From NCBI GenBank assembly GCA_023423795.1, contig JAFAEX010000252.1, positions 1 to 24,523 of the forward strand: a stretch of 24,523 nt of DNA, in the 5' to 3' direction. Of this stretch, positions 13,603 to 21,843 are shown in pieces; the stretch's first letter is position 1; each line of letters starts with the position of its first letter. This DNA is from Chloroflexota bacterium (GTDB taxonomy: Bacteria; Chloroflexota; Chloroflexia; Thermomicrobiales; UBA6265). A model generated the notes under the pieces. The model did no database searches, was not told where the DNA came from, and saw only the letters and a list, made by a program, of their open reading frames with translations. The position numbers and the translations under genes are program-made.

Positions 13603-15235
13603 GCCGGCGAACGGGGCAGCGAACGGGCGCGATGCACTGATCGCCGCGTACGAAGCCGCGCTGTCGGTCGCCTCCGACCTCGACCTCGCCGGCGTGCTGC
13701 AGCGGATCGTCGACCTTTCCCGTCAGGTTGTTCCCGCGAAGTACGCCGCCCTCGGCGTCGCCGACGACACGGGCTGGTTGGTGACCTTCGTCACGTCCGG
13801 CATCACCGCGGAGCAGCGCGCCGCCCTTGGCCCGATCCCGCAGGGGCACGGCCTGCTCGGCGTCCTCATCCGCGAGGCGAAACCGCTGCTGGTGCCGGAC
13901 ATCGCGGCCGATCCGCGCTCGCACGGGTTCCCGCCGAACCACCCGGAGATGACGACGTTGCTCGGCACGCCGATCGTGCTCGGCGACCGCGTGCTCGGCG
14001 ACCTCTACCTGACGGATCGCCTCGACGGCAAGCCGTTCACCACCGACGACCTCGAAGCGGTGCAGGTGCTGGCGGCGCATGCCGCGTCCGCCATCGAGCG
14101 CGCCCGCCTCCACGGCCAGCTGGGAGATTCCCGCCGCCGCGCCGAGGAGCAGCGCGACCAGTTCCGAGTCATCCTCGACAACCTGCTGGCCGCCGTCCTC
14201 ATCCAGGCCGGACCGGAGGCTCGGGTTGAACTGGCGAACGCCGCCGCGATCGACCTGCTGCTCGGGGAGGACGCGCCACCGGCATCGCTGCCGACGCCGG
14301 GTCGGGATTTCGAGATCGCGCAGCCGGACGGCTCGCCGCTGCCGTCCGAAGCCCGGCCGGCGCGGCGGGCGCTGCGCGGTGAGGTGGTCCGCAACCGGCA
14401 ACTGCTGATCCGGCGCTGGGACGGAACCGAGATCCCGGTGCTGGCGCAGGCCTCTCCCCTCCGCAACGCGGACGGGGAGGTCGAGAGCGCCGTGGTCGTC
14501 TACCAGGACGTGACCCGGCTGCGGCAGGCAGAACAGATCAAGGACGATTTCCTGTCGCTCATCTCGCACGAGTTCCGGACGCCGCTGACGGCGATCCACG
14601 GCGGCGCGCAGTTGCTGGCGGGGCAGGGGGACAGCATCGACGAGCAGACCCGGCGCGAACTGCTGGCGGACGTGGCCATCGAGAGCGAACGCCTCGACCG
14701 CATGCTGGGCAACATGCTCAGCCTCGCCTCGATCCAGGCGGGGCGGCTCGACCCGGCAACCGAGCCGGTGCTGCTCGCGCCGCTGGCCCGCACGGTCTCG
14801 GCCGAGGTCGCGCGGCGCTCGCCCCGGCATCGCTTCGTCACCGACCTGCCGCCGGACTTGCCGCCGGCCGAAGGCGACCCGGAATTGCTCGCGCAGGTGC
14901 TGCGCAACCTGTACGAGAACGCGGTCAAGTACGCGCCGGAGGGCGGCGCGGTGCGCACCGTCGGGCGGCACGAGGGCGGCACGATCCGGCTGGCGGTCGA
15001 GGACGAGGGCGTCGGCATCCGGCCGGAGCATGTGGCCGAGGTCTTCGAGCGGTTCCGGCGGCCGGGCGCGGACCCGACCGTGCGGGGCATGGGCCTCGGG
15101 CTTTACCTGAGCCGATTGCTGGTGGAAGCGCAGGGCGGCAGCATCGCCGCCGATTCTCCCGGTCCGGGCCGTGGCGCGACCTTTTCGGTGACGCTGCCGG
15201 TGGCGACCGGCTGGAGCGACGACGACGAGGCATGA
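13595..15235 (+). CDS. Soluble GAF-PAS histidine kinase with a DosS/DosT-like heme GAF domain
   Basis: This 546-residue cytosolic sensor has no membrane helix. Domain order is GAF (about 18-170), PAS (about 190-308), HisKA with phospho-accepting His325 in ISHEFRTPL, and HATPase with the N-box NLYENAVKY (438-446), DEGVGI (470-475) and GMGLGL (498-503). The GAF domain matches M. tuberculosis DosS GAF-A along its whole length, for example HGFPPNHPEM versus the DosS GFPPYHPPM region, and GDLYLTDR versus GTLYLTDK. Aligned without gaps at an offset of 33, DosS proximal heme ligand His149 is His116 here and distal Tyr171 is Tyr138. The DosS Glu87 position is Gly54, as in DosT. It should therefore bind heme and sense O2, NO or CO. 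The second domain and the kinase core differ from DosS (GAF and HisKA_3). It precedes the response regulator gene by 58 bases. Confidence 0.9.
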   Translation: MGEPANGAANGRDALIAAYEAALSVASDLDLAGVLQRIVDLSRQVVPAKYAALGVADDTGWLVTFVTSGITAEQRAALGPIPQGHGLLGVLIREAKPLLVPDIAADPRSHGFPPNHPEMTTLLGTPIVLGDRVLGDLYLTDRLDGKPFTTDDLEAVQVLAAHAASAIERARLHGQLGDSRRRAEEQRDQFRVILDNLLAAVLIQAGPEARVELANAAAIDLLLGEDAPPASLPTPGRDFEIAQPDGSPLPSEARPARRALRGEVVRNRQLLIRRWDGTEIPVLAQASPLRNADGEVESAVVVYQDVTRLRQAEQIKDDFLSLISHEFRTPLTAIHGGAQLLAGQGDSIDEQTRRELLADVAIESERLDRMLGNMLSLASIQAGRLDPATEPVLLAPLARTVSAEVARRSPRHRFVTDLPPDLPPAEGDPELLAQVLRNLYENAVKYAPEGGAVRTVGRHEGGTIRLAVEDEGVGIRPEHVAEVFERFRRPGADPTVRGMGLGLYLSRLLVEAQGGSIAADSPGPGRGATFSVTLPVATGWSDDDEA

Positions 15236-15293
15236 ACCCGGGGGCGACGGATCATCCACGCGGCGGACCGCCGCGACCGATGCGGGAGCGACC

Positions 15294-16031
15294 ATGCGGA
15301 AACACCTGGTGCTGGTCATCGACGACGAACCGGCGATCGTGCGGCTGGTGCGCGCCAAGTTGCTGAGCGACGGGTTCGGCGTCGTCACCGCTGCCAACGG
15401 CGAACAAGGGCTCGAGGTGCTGGAGCGCGAGCGCCCGGACCTCGTCATCCTCGACCTGATGATGCCGGGGATGGACGGCTTCGAGACCCTGCGCCGCATC
15501 CGCATGACCGCGCAGACTCCGGTGATCCTGCTTACCGCGCGCGCCGGCGACGCCGACAAGTTGCGCGGGCTGCAGGGCGGGGCCGACGACTACGTGACCA
15601 AGCCGTTCAACCCGGACGAACTGGCGGCCCGGGTCACCGCCGTCCTGAGGCGCAGCGCGGGAGCGACGCCCGCCGTCGCCCGTCAGGTGATGACCTATCC
15701 GGGGGTCGAGATCGACCTCGAACGGCGGCGGGTGCTGGTGGGCGGCGACGAGGTGCGGCTCAGCCGCACCGAATGGGAACTGCTGTCACAACTGGCCGCC
15801 AACTCCGGCCGGGTGATGCTCCACGGCGAATTGTTGACCCGAATCTGGGGACCGGAGTTTCGCGGCGAGGTGCACTACCTCCGGACGTGGGTCAGCCGGT
15901 TGCGGGCCAAACTGGAATCCCGGCCGGAAACGCCGCAACTGTTCTCGACGTTTCCCGGCATCGGATACCGGATGGAGCCGCCCGCCGACGAACCACTTGC
16001 CGGCGGCGCGCCCGGCGGCGCTACGGGCTGA
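15294..16031 (+). CDS. OmpR/PhoB-family response regulator
   Basis: This 245-residue protein has a receiver domain with the acidic pair in VIDDEP (8-13), phospho-acceptor Asp54 in VILDLMMPGMDG, the Thr of LLTARA and the Lys of DDYVTKPFN. A C-terminal winged helix follows (about 130-230: LSRTEWELLSQLAANSG, then YLRTWVSRLRAKLE and PGIGYRM). KdpE is a close architectural relative. It is the evident partner of the adjacent GAF-PAS kinase. In DosR systems the regulator is NarL-type, so this is a different output family. A GGGAG lies about four bases before the ATG. Its last 11 bases overlap the end of the convergent decarboxylase gene. Targets are not known, but the genes upstream in this window are natural candidates. 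Confidence 0.94.
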   Translation: MRKHLVLVIDDEPAIVRLVRAKLLSDGFGVVTAANGEQGLEVLERERPDLVILDLMMPGMDGFETLRRIRMTAQTPVILLTARAGDADKLRGLQGGADDYVTKPFNPDELAARVTAVLRRSAGATPAVARQVMTYPGVEIDLERRRVLVGGDEVRLSRTEWELLSQLAANSGRVMLHGELLTRIWGPEFRGEVHYLRTWVSRLRAKLESRPETPQLFSTFPGIGYRMEPPADEPLAGGAPGGATG

Positions 16032-17490
16032 CCGCGCGAGCCGCGTCGCGCACGGCGTCCTGCAACAGGCGCACGTCGTCCGGCCCGGTCATCCAGTTGT
16101 CGAACGCCGCGCGGATGGCCGCTTGCCCGCGCCAATGGGTGCCGCTGACGAACGCTCGACCGTCCCGCTGGATGGCGACCACGGCGGCGCGGTTGATCTC
16201 GTCGAGGTCGTCCGGGTTCGCGCCCACCGGCACGACCCGGAAGCAGACGACGTTCAGCGGGGCGGGCGCGACCAGTTCGAGCCCCGGTTCGTGCTCGACC
16301 CAGCGGGCGAATCCAGCGGCGTTTTCCACGCAGCGCTCGACGAGGGCGCGGTACCCCTCGCGCCCCGCGGCACGCAGCGCGCACCAGGCGGCCAGCGCGC
16401 GAAACCGCCGCGACATTTCCGGCACGTGGGTGTACGGGTCCCACGGCGCGCCCGGCGCCGGCGTGAGGTAGGCGGCATCGACCGCGAACGCCGCGCGCAG
16501 CGCGTCGGCATCGCGCACGAAGGCGAACCCGCCGTCGTAGGGCACGTTCAGCCACTTGTGTCCGTCTGCAGCGACCGAGTCGGCCCGCTCGATTCCGGCG
16601 ACGAGGTGGCGCAGGCGGGGCGATGCCGCGGCGAACAGCCCGAACGCCCCATCGACGTGCAGCCAGGCGCCACCGGGGTGGGACGCGCAGCGCTCGGCGA
16701 TGGCGCCGATCGGGTCGAACGCGCCGGAGTTTACTTCCCCGGCATTGGCGACGACGATGACCGGCCCGGCGTGCCGCGCCATCTCCGCGTCGAGCGCCGC
16801 GAGATCGACCGCACCGTGCGGGGCCGGCAGGGCGACCGCGCGCGCCCGCCCGAGCCCGAGCGTGCCCAGCACCTTGCGGGCGCTGGCGTGGATCTCGGTC
16901 GTGGAAATCACCCGGATCGGCGGGTTGCCGCTCAGCCCGTCGCGCGACGGGTCGAACCCGAGCCGGTTGCCGGCCCACTGGCGGGCGGCGCCCAGCCCGA
17001 CCATGTTGGCCATGGTCGCCCCGCTGGTCAACGCGCCGGACCAGGCGGCGGGCAACCCGAACAGGTCCTTCAGCCAGTCCAGCACGACCAGTTCGGTCTG
17101 CACCGCCGCCGGGCTGCACAGCCAGAGGCCGGCGTTCTGGTCGAGCGCCGAGGCGAGCCAGTCGCCGGCAAGCGCCGCCGGGGTGGAGCCGCCGTTGACG
17201 AAGCCGAAGAAGCGCGGCCCCGGGGAGGCGACGATTCCCGGCTCGGCGCGCGCCATCCATTCGGCCACCGCCTCGGCCGGATCGCAGCCGCGCTCGGGAA
17301 GGGCGGGATCGAACGCGGCCGCCATGTCGGCCGGTTCCGGGCGCAAGGAGACCGGGCGGGTGCGCAGCCCGCCGAGGTAATCGAGCGCCAGCGCGTAAGC
17401 CCGGTCCAGCGCCGGCCGCCACTCGGCCGACGAATCGCTCGAAGCATGGCCTGCCTGGCCACCGGACGAGTGTGCATGCCTGTCGTGCAT
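16021..17490 (-). CDS. PLP-dependent group-II decarboxylase / aspartate aminotransferase-fold protein
   Basis: This is a 489-residue fold-type I PLP enzyme. Visible residues are His201 (EIHASARKV), which stacks on the cofactor, Asp280 in HVDGAFG, and the Schiff-base Lys312 in DGHKWLNVPYDGG. The Ser/Gly-rich LTSGATMANMVGL (154-166) binds the phosphate. It resembles the glutamate/aromatic amino acid decarboxylase superfamily. The substrate is not readable, and many bacterial members are annotated only as pyridoxal-dependent decarboxylases. The N-terminal 22 residues are His/Ser-rich and probably disordered. The ATG follows an AAGGTGG stretch. It is 51 bases downstream of the sulfatase gene on the same strand, so the two could be co-transcribed, although no shared pathway is obvious. 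It has an 11-base convergent overlap with the response regulator gene. Confidence 0.9.
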   Translation of the reverse strand: MHDRHAHSSGGQAGHASSDSSAEWRPALDRAYALALDYLGGLRTRPVSLRPEPADMAAAFDPALPERGCDPAEAVAEWMARAEPGIVASPGPRFFGFVNGGSTPAALAGDWLASALDQNAGLWLCSPAAVQTELVVLDWLKDLFGLPAAWSGALTSGATMANMVGLGAARQWAGNRLGFDPSRDGLSGNPPIRVISTTEIHASARKVLGTLGLGRARAVALPAPHGAVDLAALDAEMARHAGPVIVVANAGEVNSGAFDPIGAIAERCASHPGGAWLHVDGAFGLFAAASPRLRHLVAGIERADSVAADGHKWLNVPYDGGFAFVRDADALRAAFAVDAAYLTPAPGAPWDPYTHVPEMSRRFRALAAWCALRAAGREGYRALVERCVENAAGFARWVEHEPGLELVAPAPLNVVCFRVVPVGANPDDLDEINRAAVVAIQRDGRAFVSGTHWRGQAAIRAAFDNWMTGPDDVRLLQDAVRDAARAVSP

Positions 17491-17541
17491 CGTCAGCCAC
17501 CTTCCGTCGCCGGCCGGGTCTGGGTTCGGTCGAACCGCGCG

Positions 17542-19683
17542 TCAGCGGCGATTCTCCCGCCGATCGCGTGTTCGGTCACCCCTGTTCTCGCGACGATCGT
17601 CCTCGCCGCGTTCACGCGTGTTCTTCTGCTCGCGTTTGCCGCTCGAGGTACGTGGTATGTCGGAGCGGCGACCGTAGGCGAACGCGCCGAAATCGCCGGT
17701 CGTGATGCGAACTTCGGGCGGCACGTCCCCATCGCGCGACCAGATGGCGGTGGCGCTTTCAGACTCGGACCGGATCGCCAGCGCGTAGATGCCCGGGCCG
17801 TCAACGAGTTTCGCGAGGTCGAAGTCGATCCAGCCATCCTGGCGTGAGACCGCGCCGCGGGCGACCCGGCCACCGTTCTGGGCGGGCCGGTCGGACCACG
17901 ACACCGCGACCTCGCCCCAATTTGGATCGACGGCCCAGGCCGAAATGTCGTCCGGTATTGGCGCGCCGTCAACGACGTGGACGCGCAGCGTGGCCGACCT
18001 GATCGGCTGCTCCGTCTTGAGTACGGCGAAGCGGACGAACGCTTCGCCCGGCGCGCCGTCGCCGCCGATGGTGAGGATGGGTTCGTCACCGATGGGCGCA
18101 TCGCCGTCCGCCGATACCGAGACGTCGGCGGAGACGGGCAGCACCCTCACCCTTGGCGCGGCCGGGATCGCGCCCGACTCCCGGTCCGAGAGCGGCCCGA
18201 TCTTCGGCAGCGGTGCGTTTTCCAGGTCGCGGCAGCGGTCGCGGGCGCACCCGGCGAGTTGGTTGACCCGTTCCGAGAAGGCGACGAGGCTCCTCGGAGC
18301 GGCCCGATCGACGATGTTCTCCATTTCGTACGGATCGACCCGCCGGTCGTACAACTCCCGCTCGCCCGAGGCGTACTCGACGTACAGGAAATCCGGCGTA
18401 CGCAGGGCGCGGAACGGCGGGATGCCGTTTCCTCGCTTCCGCCTGGTCGGGCGGTTGAACTTGCGGCGCGAGCCTTCGCCACCGAAGTCCTCCACGAACA
18501 CCACCCGGCGGGTTCCCCGGTCGGACCCGGCGAACAGGGGCGCGAGGGAGCGGCCATCCAGCCAGTCCGGGACCGTTGCCCCGCCGAGGGCGGCGAAAGT
18601 CGGCGCGAGATCGACGTTCATCACCAGCGATTCGTCTACCGCGCCCTGCGGCACGCCGGGACCCCTGACGATCAGCGGGATGCGGATCGCCTCGTCATAG
18701 GGCGTGCCCTTGCGCGACGGAAGGCGGTGCTCCCCGAGGTGGAACCCGTTGTCCGACGCGAAAAGGATGTAGGTCTGGTCGAGCGTCCCGGCCTGTTCCA
18801 GCGCGCCGACGAGACTGGCGACCATCTCGTCCACGGCCAGCATGGCCTCGCGCCGGAGCTGGTATTCCTCGTCGATGGACGCCGCGACCGTATCATCGAA
18901 CCGGACGTGGGTCCGAACGAAGTTCGGCTTGTCGGAAACGTCGGCCTCGTTCCAGCTCGCTGGCCGCGGGGCGGCTGCGCCGGCGAAGGCTCCCGCGTGG
19001 CGCTCGGCGGGCGTCGTCGGGCTGTGCGGCGCGCGCGGGGAGAGGTAGAGAAAAAAGGGCTGCCCGTCCGCGGCGGCGTCGGTGACGAAGGCGGTCGCCT
19101 TGGCGGCCAGCAAGTCGGTCAGGTAATCCTCCGGCGACGACCCGTGCTCGACGATGCGGCCGTTTTCGTTCATCTCGTAGTCGAGGTACCCGCTGCGCAG
19201 GGGAACGGCCCACTCATCCCAGCCGGGCGGCGTCCACGTGTCGCGAACGCCCGTTGGGTAGCCGTTCAGGTACTTGCCCATCAGCCCGGTGCGGTACCCG
19301 GCGCGCTGCATCCAGACTCCGATGGTTTCGGATTCGCGGTCCAGCGTGTGGAAGGTACGAAAGCCGCCGTCCTTGCCCGAGTTGCGGAGGACGCCGTGGT
19401 TGTGGGCGAACTGACCACGCAAAATGCTGGCTCGGGATGGGCAGCAGTTGGGGGACGAGACGAAGAAGTTCGGGAAGGTGATTCCCTGATCCGCCAGCAG
19501 CCGCCGCACGTTGGGCAGTTCGGCCATCGCCGCGCCGTCGAGGTCGTCGGTCAGGATGAGCAGGATGTTCGGCTGGGACGGCAGGGTTCCCTGTGCCGCG
19601 GGCGCGCCGGCGATCGGCAAGAGGCCGCCGATGGCCAGCAGGAGTGCCACCGCCGCGACGGCCAGCGTGCGAAACCGCGCCAT
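17542..19683 (-). CDS. Exported sulfatase with C-terminal beta-sandwich-like domain and charged tail
   Basis: This 713-residue protein has a Sec signal peptide (1-31), then a sulfatase domain (about 36-480) with metal Asp46/Asp47 in LTDDLDG, the formylglycine motif NCCPSRASIL (Cys80 to be oxidised) and SDNGFHLGEH with Asp311/Asn312. The motif is that of N-acetylglucosamine-6-sulfatase-like enzymes, so a sulfated glycan is the likely substrate. Residues about 512-662 form a separate region (FVRFAVL, RSATLRVHV, VAVSWSDRP, WIDFDLAKLVDG, YALAIRS) resembling DNRLRE/CBM96-type carbohydrate-associated beta-sandwiches. The last 40 residues are almost all Arg, Asp, Glu, Asn, Gly and Lys. Such a composite is much longer than a plain 450-500 residue sulfatase. 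GGGAGGG precedes the ATG by four bases. It needs a formylglycine-generating enzyme, not present here. Confidence 0.9.
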   Translation of the reverse strand: MARFRTLAVAAVALLLAIGGLLPIAGAPAAQGTLPSQPNILLILTDDLDGAAMAELPNVRRLLADQGITFPNFFVSSPNCCPSRASILRGQFAHNHGVLRNSGKDGGFRTFHTLDRESETIGVWMQRAGYRTGLMGKYLNGYPTGVRDTWTPPGWDEWAVPLRSGYLDYEMNENGRIVEHGSSPEDYLTDLLAAKATAFVTDAAADGQPFFLYLSPRAPHSPTTPAERHAGAFAGAAAPRPASWNEADVSDKPNFVRTHVRFDDTVAASIDEEYQLRREAMLAVDEMVASLVGALEQAGTLDQTYILFASDNGFHLGEHRLPSRKGTPYDEAIRIPLIVRGPGVPQGAVDESLVMNVDLAPTFAALGGATVPDWLDGRSLAPLFAGSDRGTRRVVFVEDFGGEGSRRKFNRPTRRKRGNGIPPFRALRTPDFLYVEYASGERELYDRRVDPYEMENIVDRAAPRSLVAFSERVNQLAGCARDRCRDLENAPLPKIGPLSDRESGAIPAAPRVRVLPVSADVSVSADGDAPIGDEPILTIGGDGAPGEAFVRFAVLKTEQPIRSATLRVHVVDGAPIPDDISAWAVDPNWGEVAVSWSDRPAQNGGRVARGAVSRQDGWIDFDLAKLVDGPGIYALAIRSESESATAIWSRDGDVPPEVRITTGDFGAFAYGRRSDIPRTSSGKREQKNTRERGEDDRRENRGDRTRDRRENRR

Positions 19684-20069
19684 GAACCCTCCCGCGACGC
19701 CGCCGGTCGCGGAGTCGATGCGCCTGGAGATGCGGCGGCCTCTTCTCCTTGGCCGCGCGCTGCACCGTTCACGATAGCGTACACCTCCGGCCCGTTCGCC
19801 GGATGACACCAAGTGCGCCTACTGGACCCCGGCCTTACCCCGCTTCTCGGTTCGCCGGTTTCCGCCAAATCTCCATCCGACACCGAGGAAGCCTGGAGAT
19901 CGGGCGTGTTGTGCGACATATCCCAGAAGAATGCTTGCGCTCGCCTGCCCAAACGCCACGTTTGGGTTGCGGTCCGGACTTGTTCCGGGGTGGCGGTGAC
20001 ATCGTCCGAGGCTGCGGCTACGATGGCGCGCATTGCGGTCGGTCGAACATCTGGCAGGGGAGGAACGGG
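19684..20069. promoter_or_regulatory. Divergent intergenic region between sulfatase and amidase genes
   Basis: This stretch of 386 bases carries no gene. A perfect 8-bp inverted repeat, CCCAAACG-CCA-CGTTTGGG (19948-19966), could be an operator or a small hairpin. A promoter for the amidase is listed separately. I could not find a matching promoter for the sulfatase on the minus strand. Confidence 0.45.
19996..20024 (+). promoter_or_regulatory. Sigma-70-type promoter of the amidase gene
   Basis: GTGACA (19996-20001) and TACGAT (20019-20024) are separated by exactly 17 bases, with five of six matches to TTGACA and four of six to TATAAT. They lie 45 bases before the amidase ATG, leaving a short leader with a good Shine-Dalgarno. 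The inverted repeat at 19948-19966 ends 29 bases upstream of the -35, where an activator could sit. Confidence 0.5.
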
Positions 20070-21482
20070 ATGGCGGATTCCGAGCGCGAGGTTGCGTTCA
20101 TGTCGGCGCTGGACCTGCGGTCGCGCTACGCGGCGGGCGACCTGTCGCCGGTGGAGGTGACCGAAGCCGTCCTCGGGCGGATCGAGCGGCTCAACCCCGG
20201 TCTCGTCGCCTACGTGACCGTCACCGGCGACCTCGCGCGGTCGCAGGCCCGCGAGGCGGAGGCCGCCTACCGGCGCGGCGACGCAGGACCGCTCGCCGGC
20301 GTGCCAATGTCGATCAAGGACATCACGCCGACGAAGGGCATCCGGACGACCCGAGGATCGCTCCTCGACCCGGACTGGGTGCCGGACGAAGACCCGCCGC
20401 TGGTCGAGCGGCTCTACGCGGCGGGCGCGGTCATGCTGGGCAAGACCAACACCCCGGAGCTTGGGTGGAAAGGTGACTCCGGCAACCGCGTCGTCGGTCC
20501 AACCCACAACCCGTGGCAGCACGGCCGCACGGCGGGCGGTTCCAGCGGCGGCGCGGCGGCGGCGGTTGCTGCTGGCCTCGGCCAGTTGGCGCACGGGACG
20601 GACGGCGCGGGTTCGATCCGTATCCCGGCGGCGTTCTGCGGCGTATTCGGGCTGAAGCCGTCGTTCGGGCTCGTTCCGATGGTGCCGGCGTCGGCGGTCG
20701 GCGATGTCGCCCACCACGGCCCGATCACCCGCACCGTGCGCGATTCCGCCCTGATGCTTGATGTGATGGCCGGGGCGGACGCCCGCGACCGCTTCTCGTG
20801 GTCCAGCGGGGTGGACTACCTTGCCGCGTGCGAAGCGCCGGACGTGCGAGGCCTGCGCGTCGCCTGGTCGCCGACGCTCGGCTACGCAAACGTGGCCCCG
20901 GACGTTGCCGAGCGGACCGCCGTGGCCGCGGCCCGGTTCAGGGAACTCGGGTGCACCGTGGAGGAAGTCGATCCCGGAATTGCCAACCCGTGGGACTACG
21001 CCGGCGCCATGTGGACCTGCGCGCTGGGCGGCTACTTCCAGGACAAATTTGACCGCGTGCGCGATTTGCTCGATCCCGGATTGGTCCGCGTGATCGAACG
21101 GGCGGCGCGGTACTCGGGGACCGATCTCGCTGCCGCCCAGCAGGCGCGCAATGGGTACGTCGATGCGATGCGCCGCTTCTTCGAGGGCTACGACCTGCTG
21201 CTGACACCGACGCTGCCGGTCACGGCGTTCCCTGCCGGCCTCGATGAGCCGCCGCGCACGGACGACCGCGACGAGACCCCGCTGGACTGGACGCCGTTCA
21301 CGTACCCGTTCAACCTCACCGGCCAGCCCGCGGCGACGGTCCCGTGCGGATTCGGCGACGACGGGTTGCCGGTCGGCCTCCAGATCGTCGGCCGCTGGCA
21401 CGAAGATGCGTCGGTGCTGCGCGCCGCCGCCGCCTACGAGGATCTCGCGCCGTGGGCGCAGGAAACGCCGCCGGAGGCGTGA
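20070..21482 (+). CDS. Amidase signature family hydrolase
   Basis: This 470-residue protein is typical in length for the amidase signature family. The Ser-cisSer-Lys triad is complete: Lys83 in MSIKD, Ser158 in GGSSGG (156-161) and nucleophile Ser182 in DGAGSIRIPAAFCG. The C-terminal NLTGQPAATVPCGF is also standard. It hydrolyses a carboxamide to an acid plus ammonia. The family includes GatA, but the unlinked position without gatB/gatC and the divergent details favour a catabolic amidase. The substrate cannot be predicted. AGGGGAGG precedes the ATG with good spacing. It has its own promoter and stands alone between a divergent sulfatase and a convergent acoX. No signal peptide, so it is cytosolic. 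Confidence 0.92.
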   Translation: MADSEREVAFMSALDLRSRYAAGDLSPVEVTEAVLGRIERLNPGLVAYVTVTGDLARSQAREAEAAYRRGDAGPLAGVPMSIKDITPTKGIRTTRGSLLDPDWVPDEDPPLVERLYAAGAVMLGKTNTPELGWKGDSGNRVVGPTHNPWQHGRTAGGSSGGAAAAVAAGLGQLAHGTDGAGSIRIPAAFCGVFGLKPSFGLVPMVPASAVGDVAHHGPITRTVRDSALMLDVMAGADARDRFSWSSGVDYLAACEAPDVRGLRVAWSPTLGYANVAPDVAERTAVAAARFRELGCTVEEVDPGIANPWDYAGAMWTCALGGYFQDKFDRVRDLLDPGLVRVIERAARYSGTDLAAAQQARNGYVDAMRRFFEGYDLLLTPTLPVTAFPAGLDEPPRTDDRDETPLDWTPFTYPFNLTGQPAATVPCGFGDDGLPVGLQIVGRWHEDASVLRAAAAYEDLAPWAQETPPEA

Positions 21483-21843
21483 GGCGGCTACGGCCGATGC
21501 GCCACAGCCCGCCGGGGAACGCTCCGCTGGGTTATGCCAAGAAGACGCGCGGGGATTGAGGACGTGGCGCGAAACGCCGTCTCGCCCAGTGTCATCCCGA
21601 GCGTGTCGAGGGATGACAGTGGGCGAGACGGCGTCGGGATCGTGAGTCAGGCTCCGGGCGCGAGCATCGCCGCGGCGTTCGCCCTGCTCAGCCCCGGTCT
21701 TGTTTCGTTCCCCTCGCGCGCCTCCCGCTCCGGGCTGGCTCGCGGCCGACGGAAACAAGGTTGAAGCGAACACCCGGCGAAGGAGCGGGCCACAATCGAC
21801 AACGGCCGGAGTCGCACACGTGGGCAGGCGCGGAACGGTGTCG
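21483..21843. other. Convergent intergenic region rich in hairpins
   Basis: There is no gene between the ends of the amidase and acoX genes. It holds the 61-base hairpin listed separately and, further right, CTTGTTTC (21699-21706) facing GAAACAAG (21752-21759), with GC-rich partial pairing between. That second pair may serve as a bidirectional terminator structure. Confidence 0.5.
21574..21634. repeat. 61-base REP-like hairpin
   Basis: The two 25-base arms (21574-21598 and 21610-21634) are inverted copies with a single mismatch, around an 11-base loop. The core, GTCATCCCGAGC near the centre and GAGGGATGAC on the other side, resembles the TCATCCtGAGCG...GAaGGATGA-type dispersed repeat that I recall from many bacterial genomes, Chloroflexota included. 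It lies between convergent genes and could also stop transcription from both sides, although no T-run follows. Confidence 0.75.

Noticed and set aside
13460..15559. 699-codon open frame on the minus strand
   Set aside because: It is a shadow of the histidine kinase gene, whose plus-strand product has complete domains and catalytic motifs.
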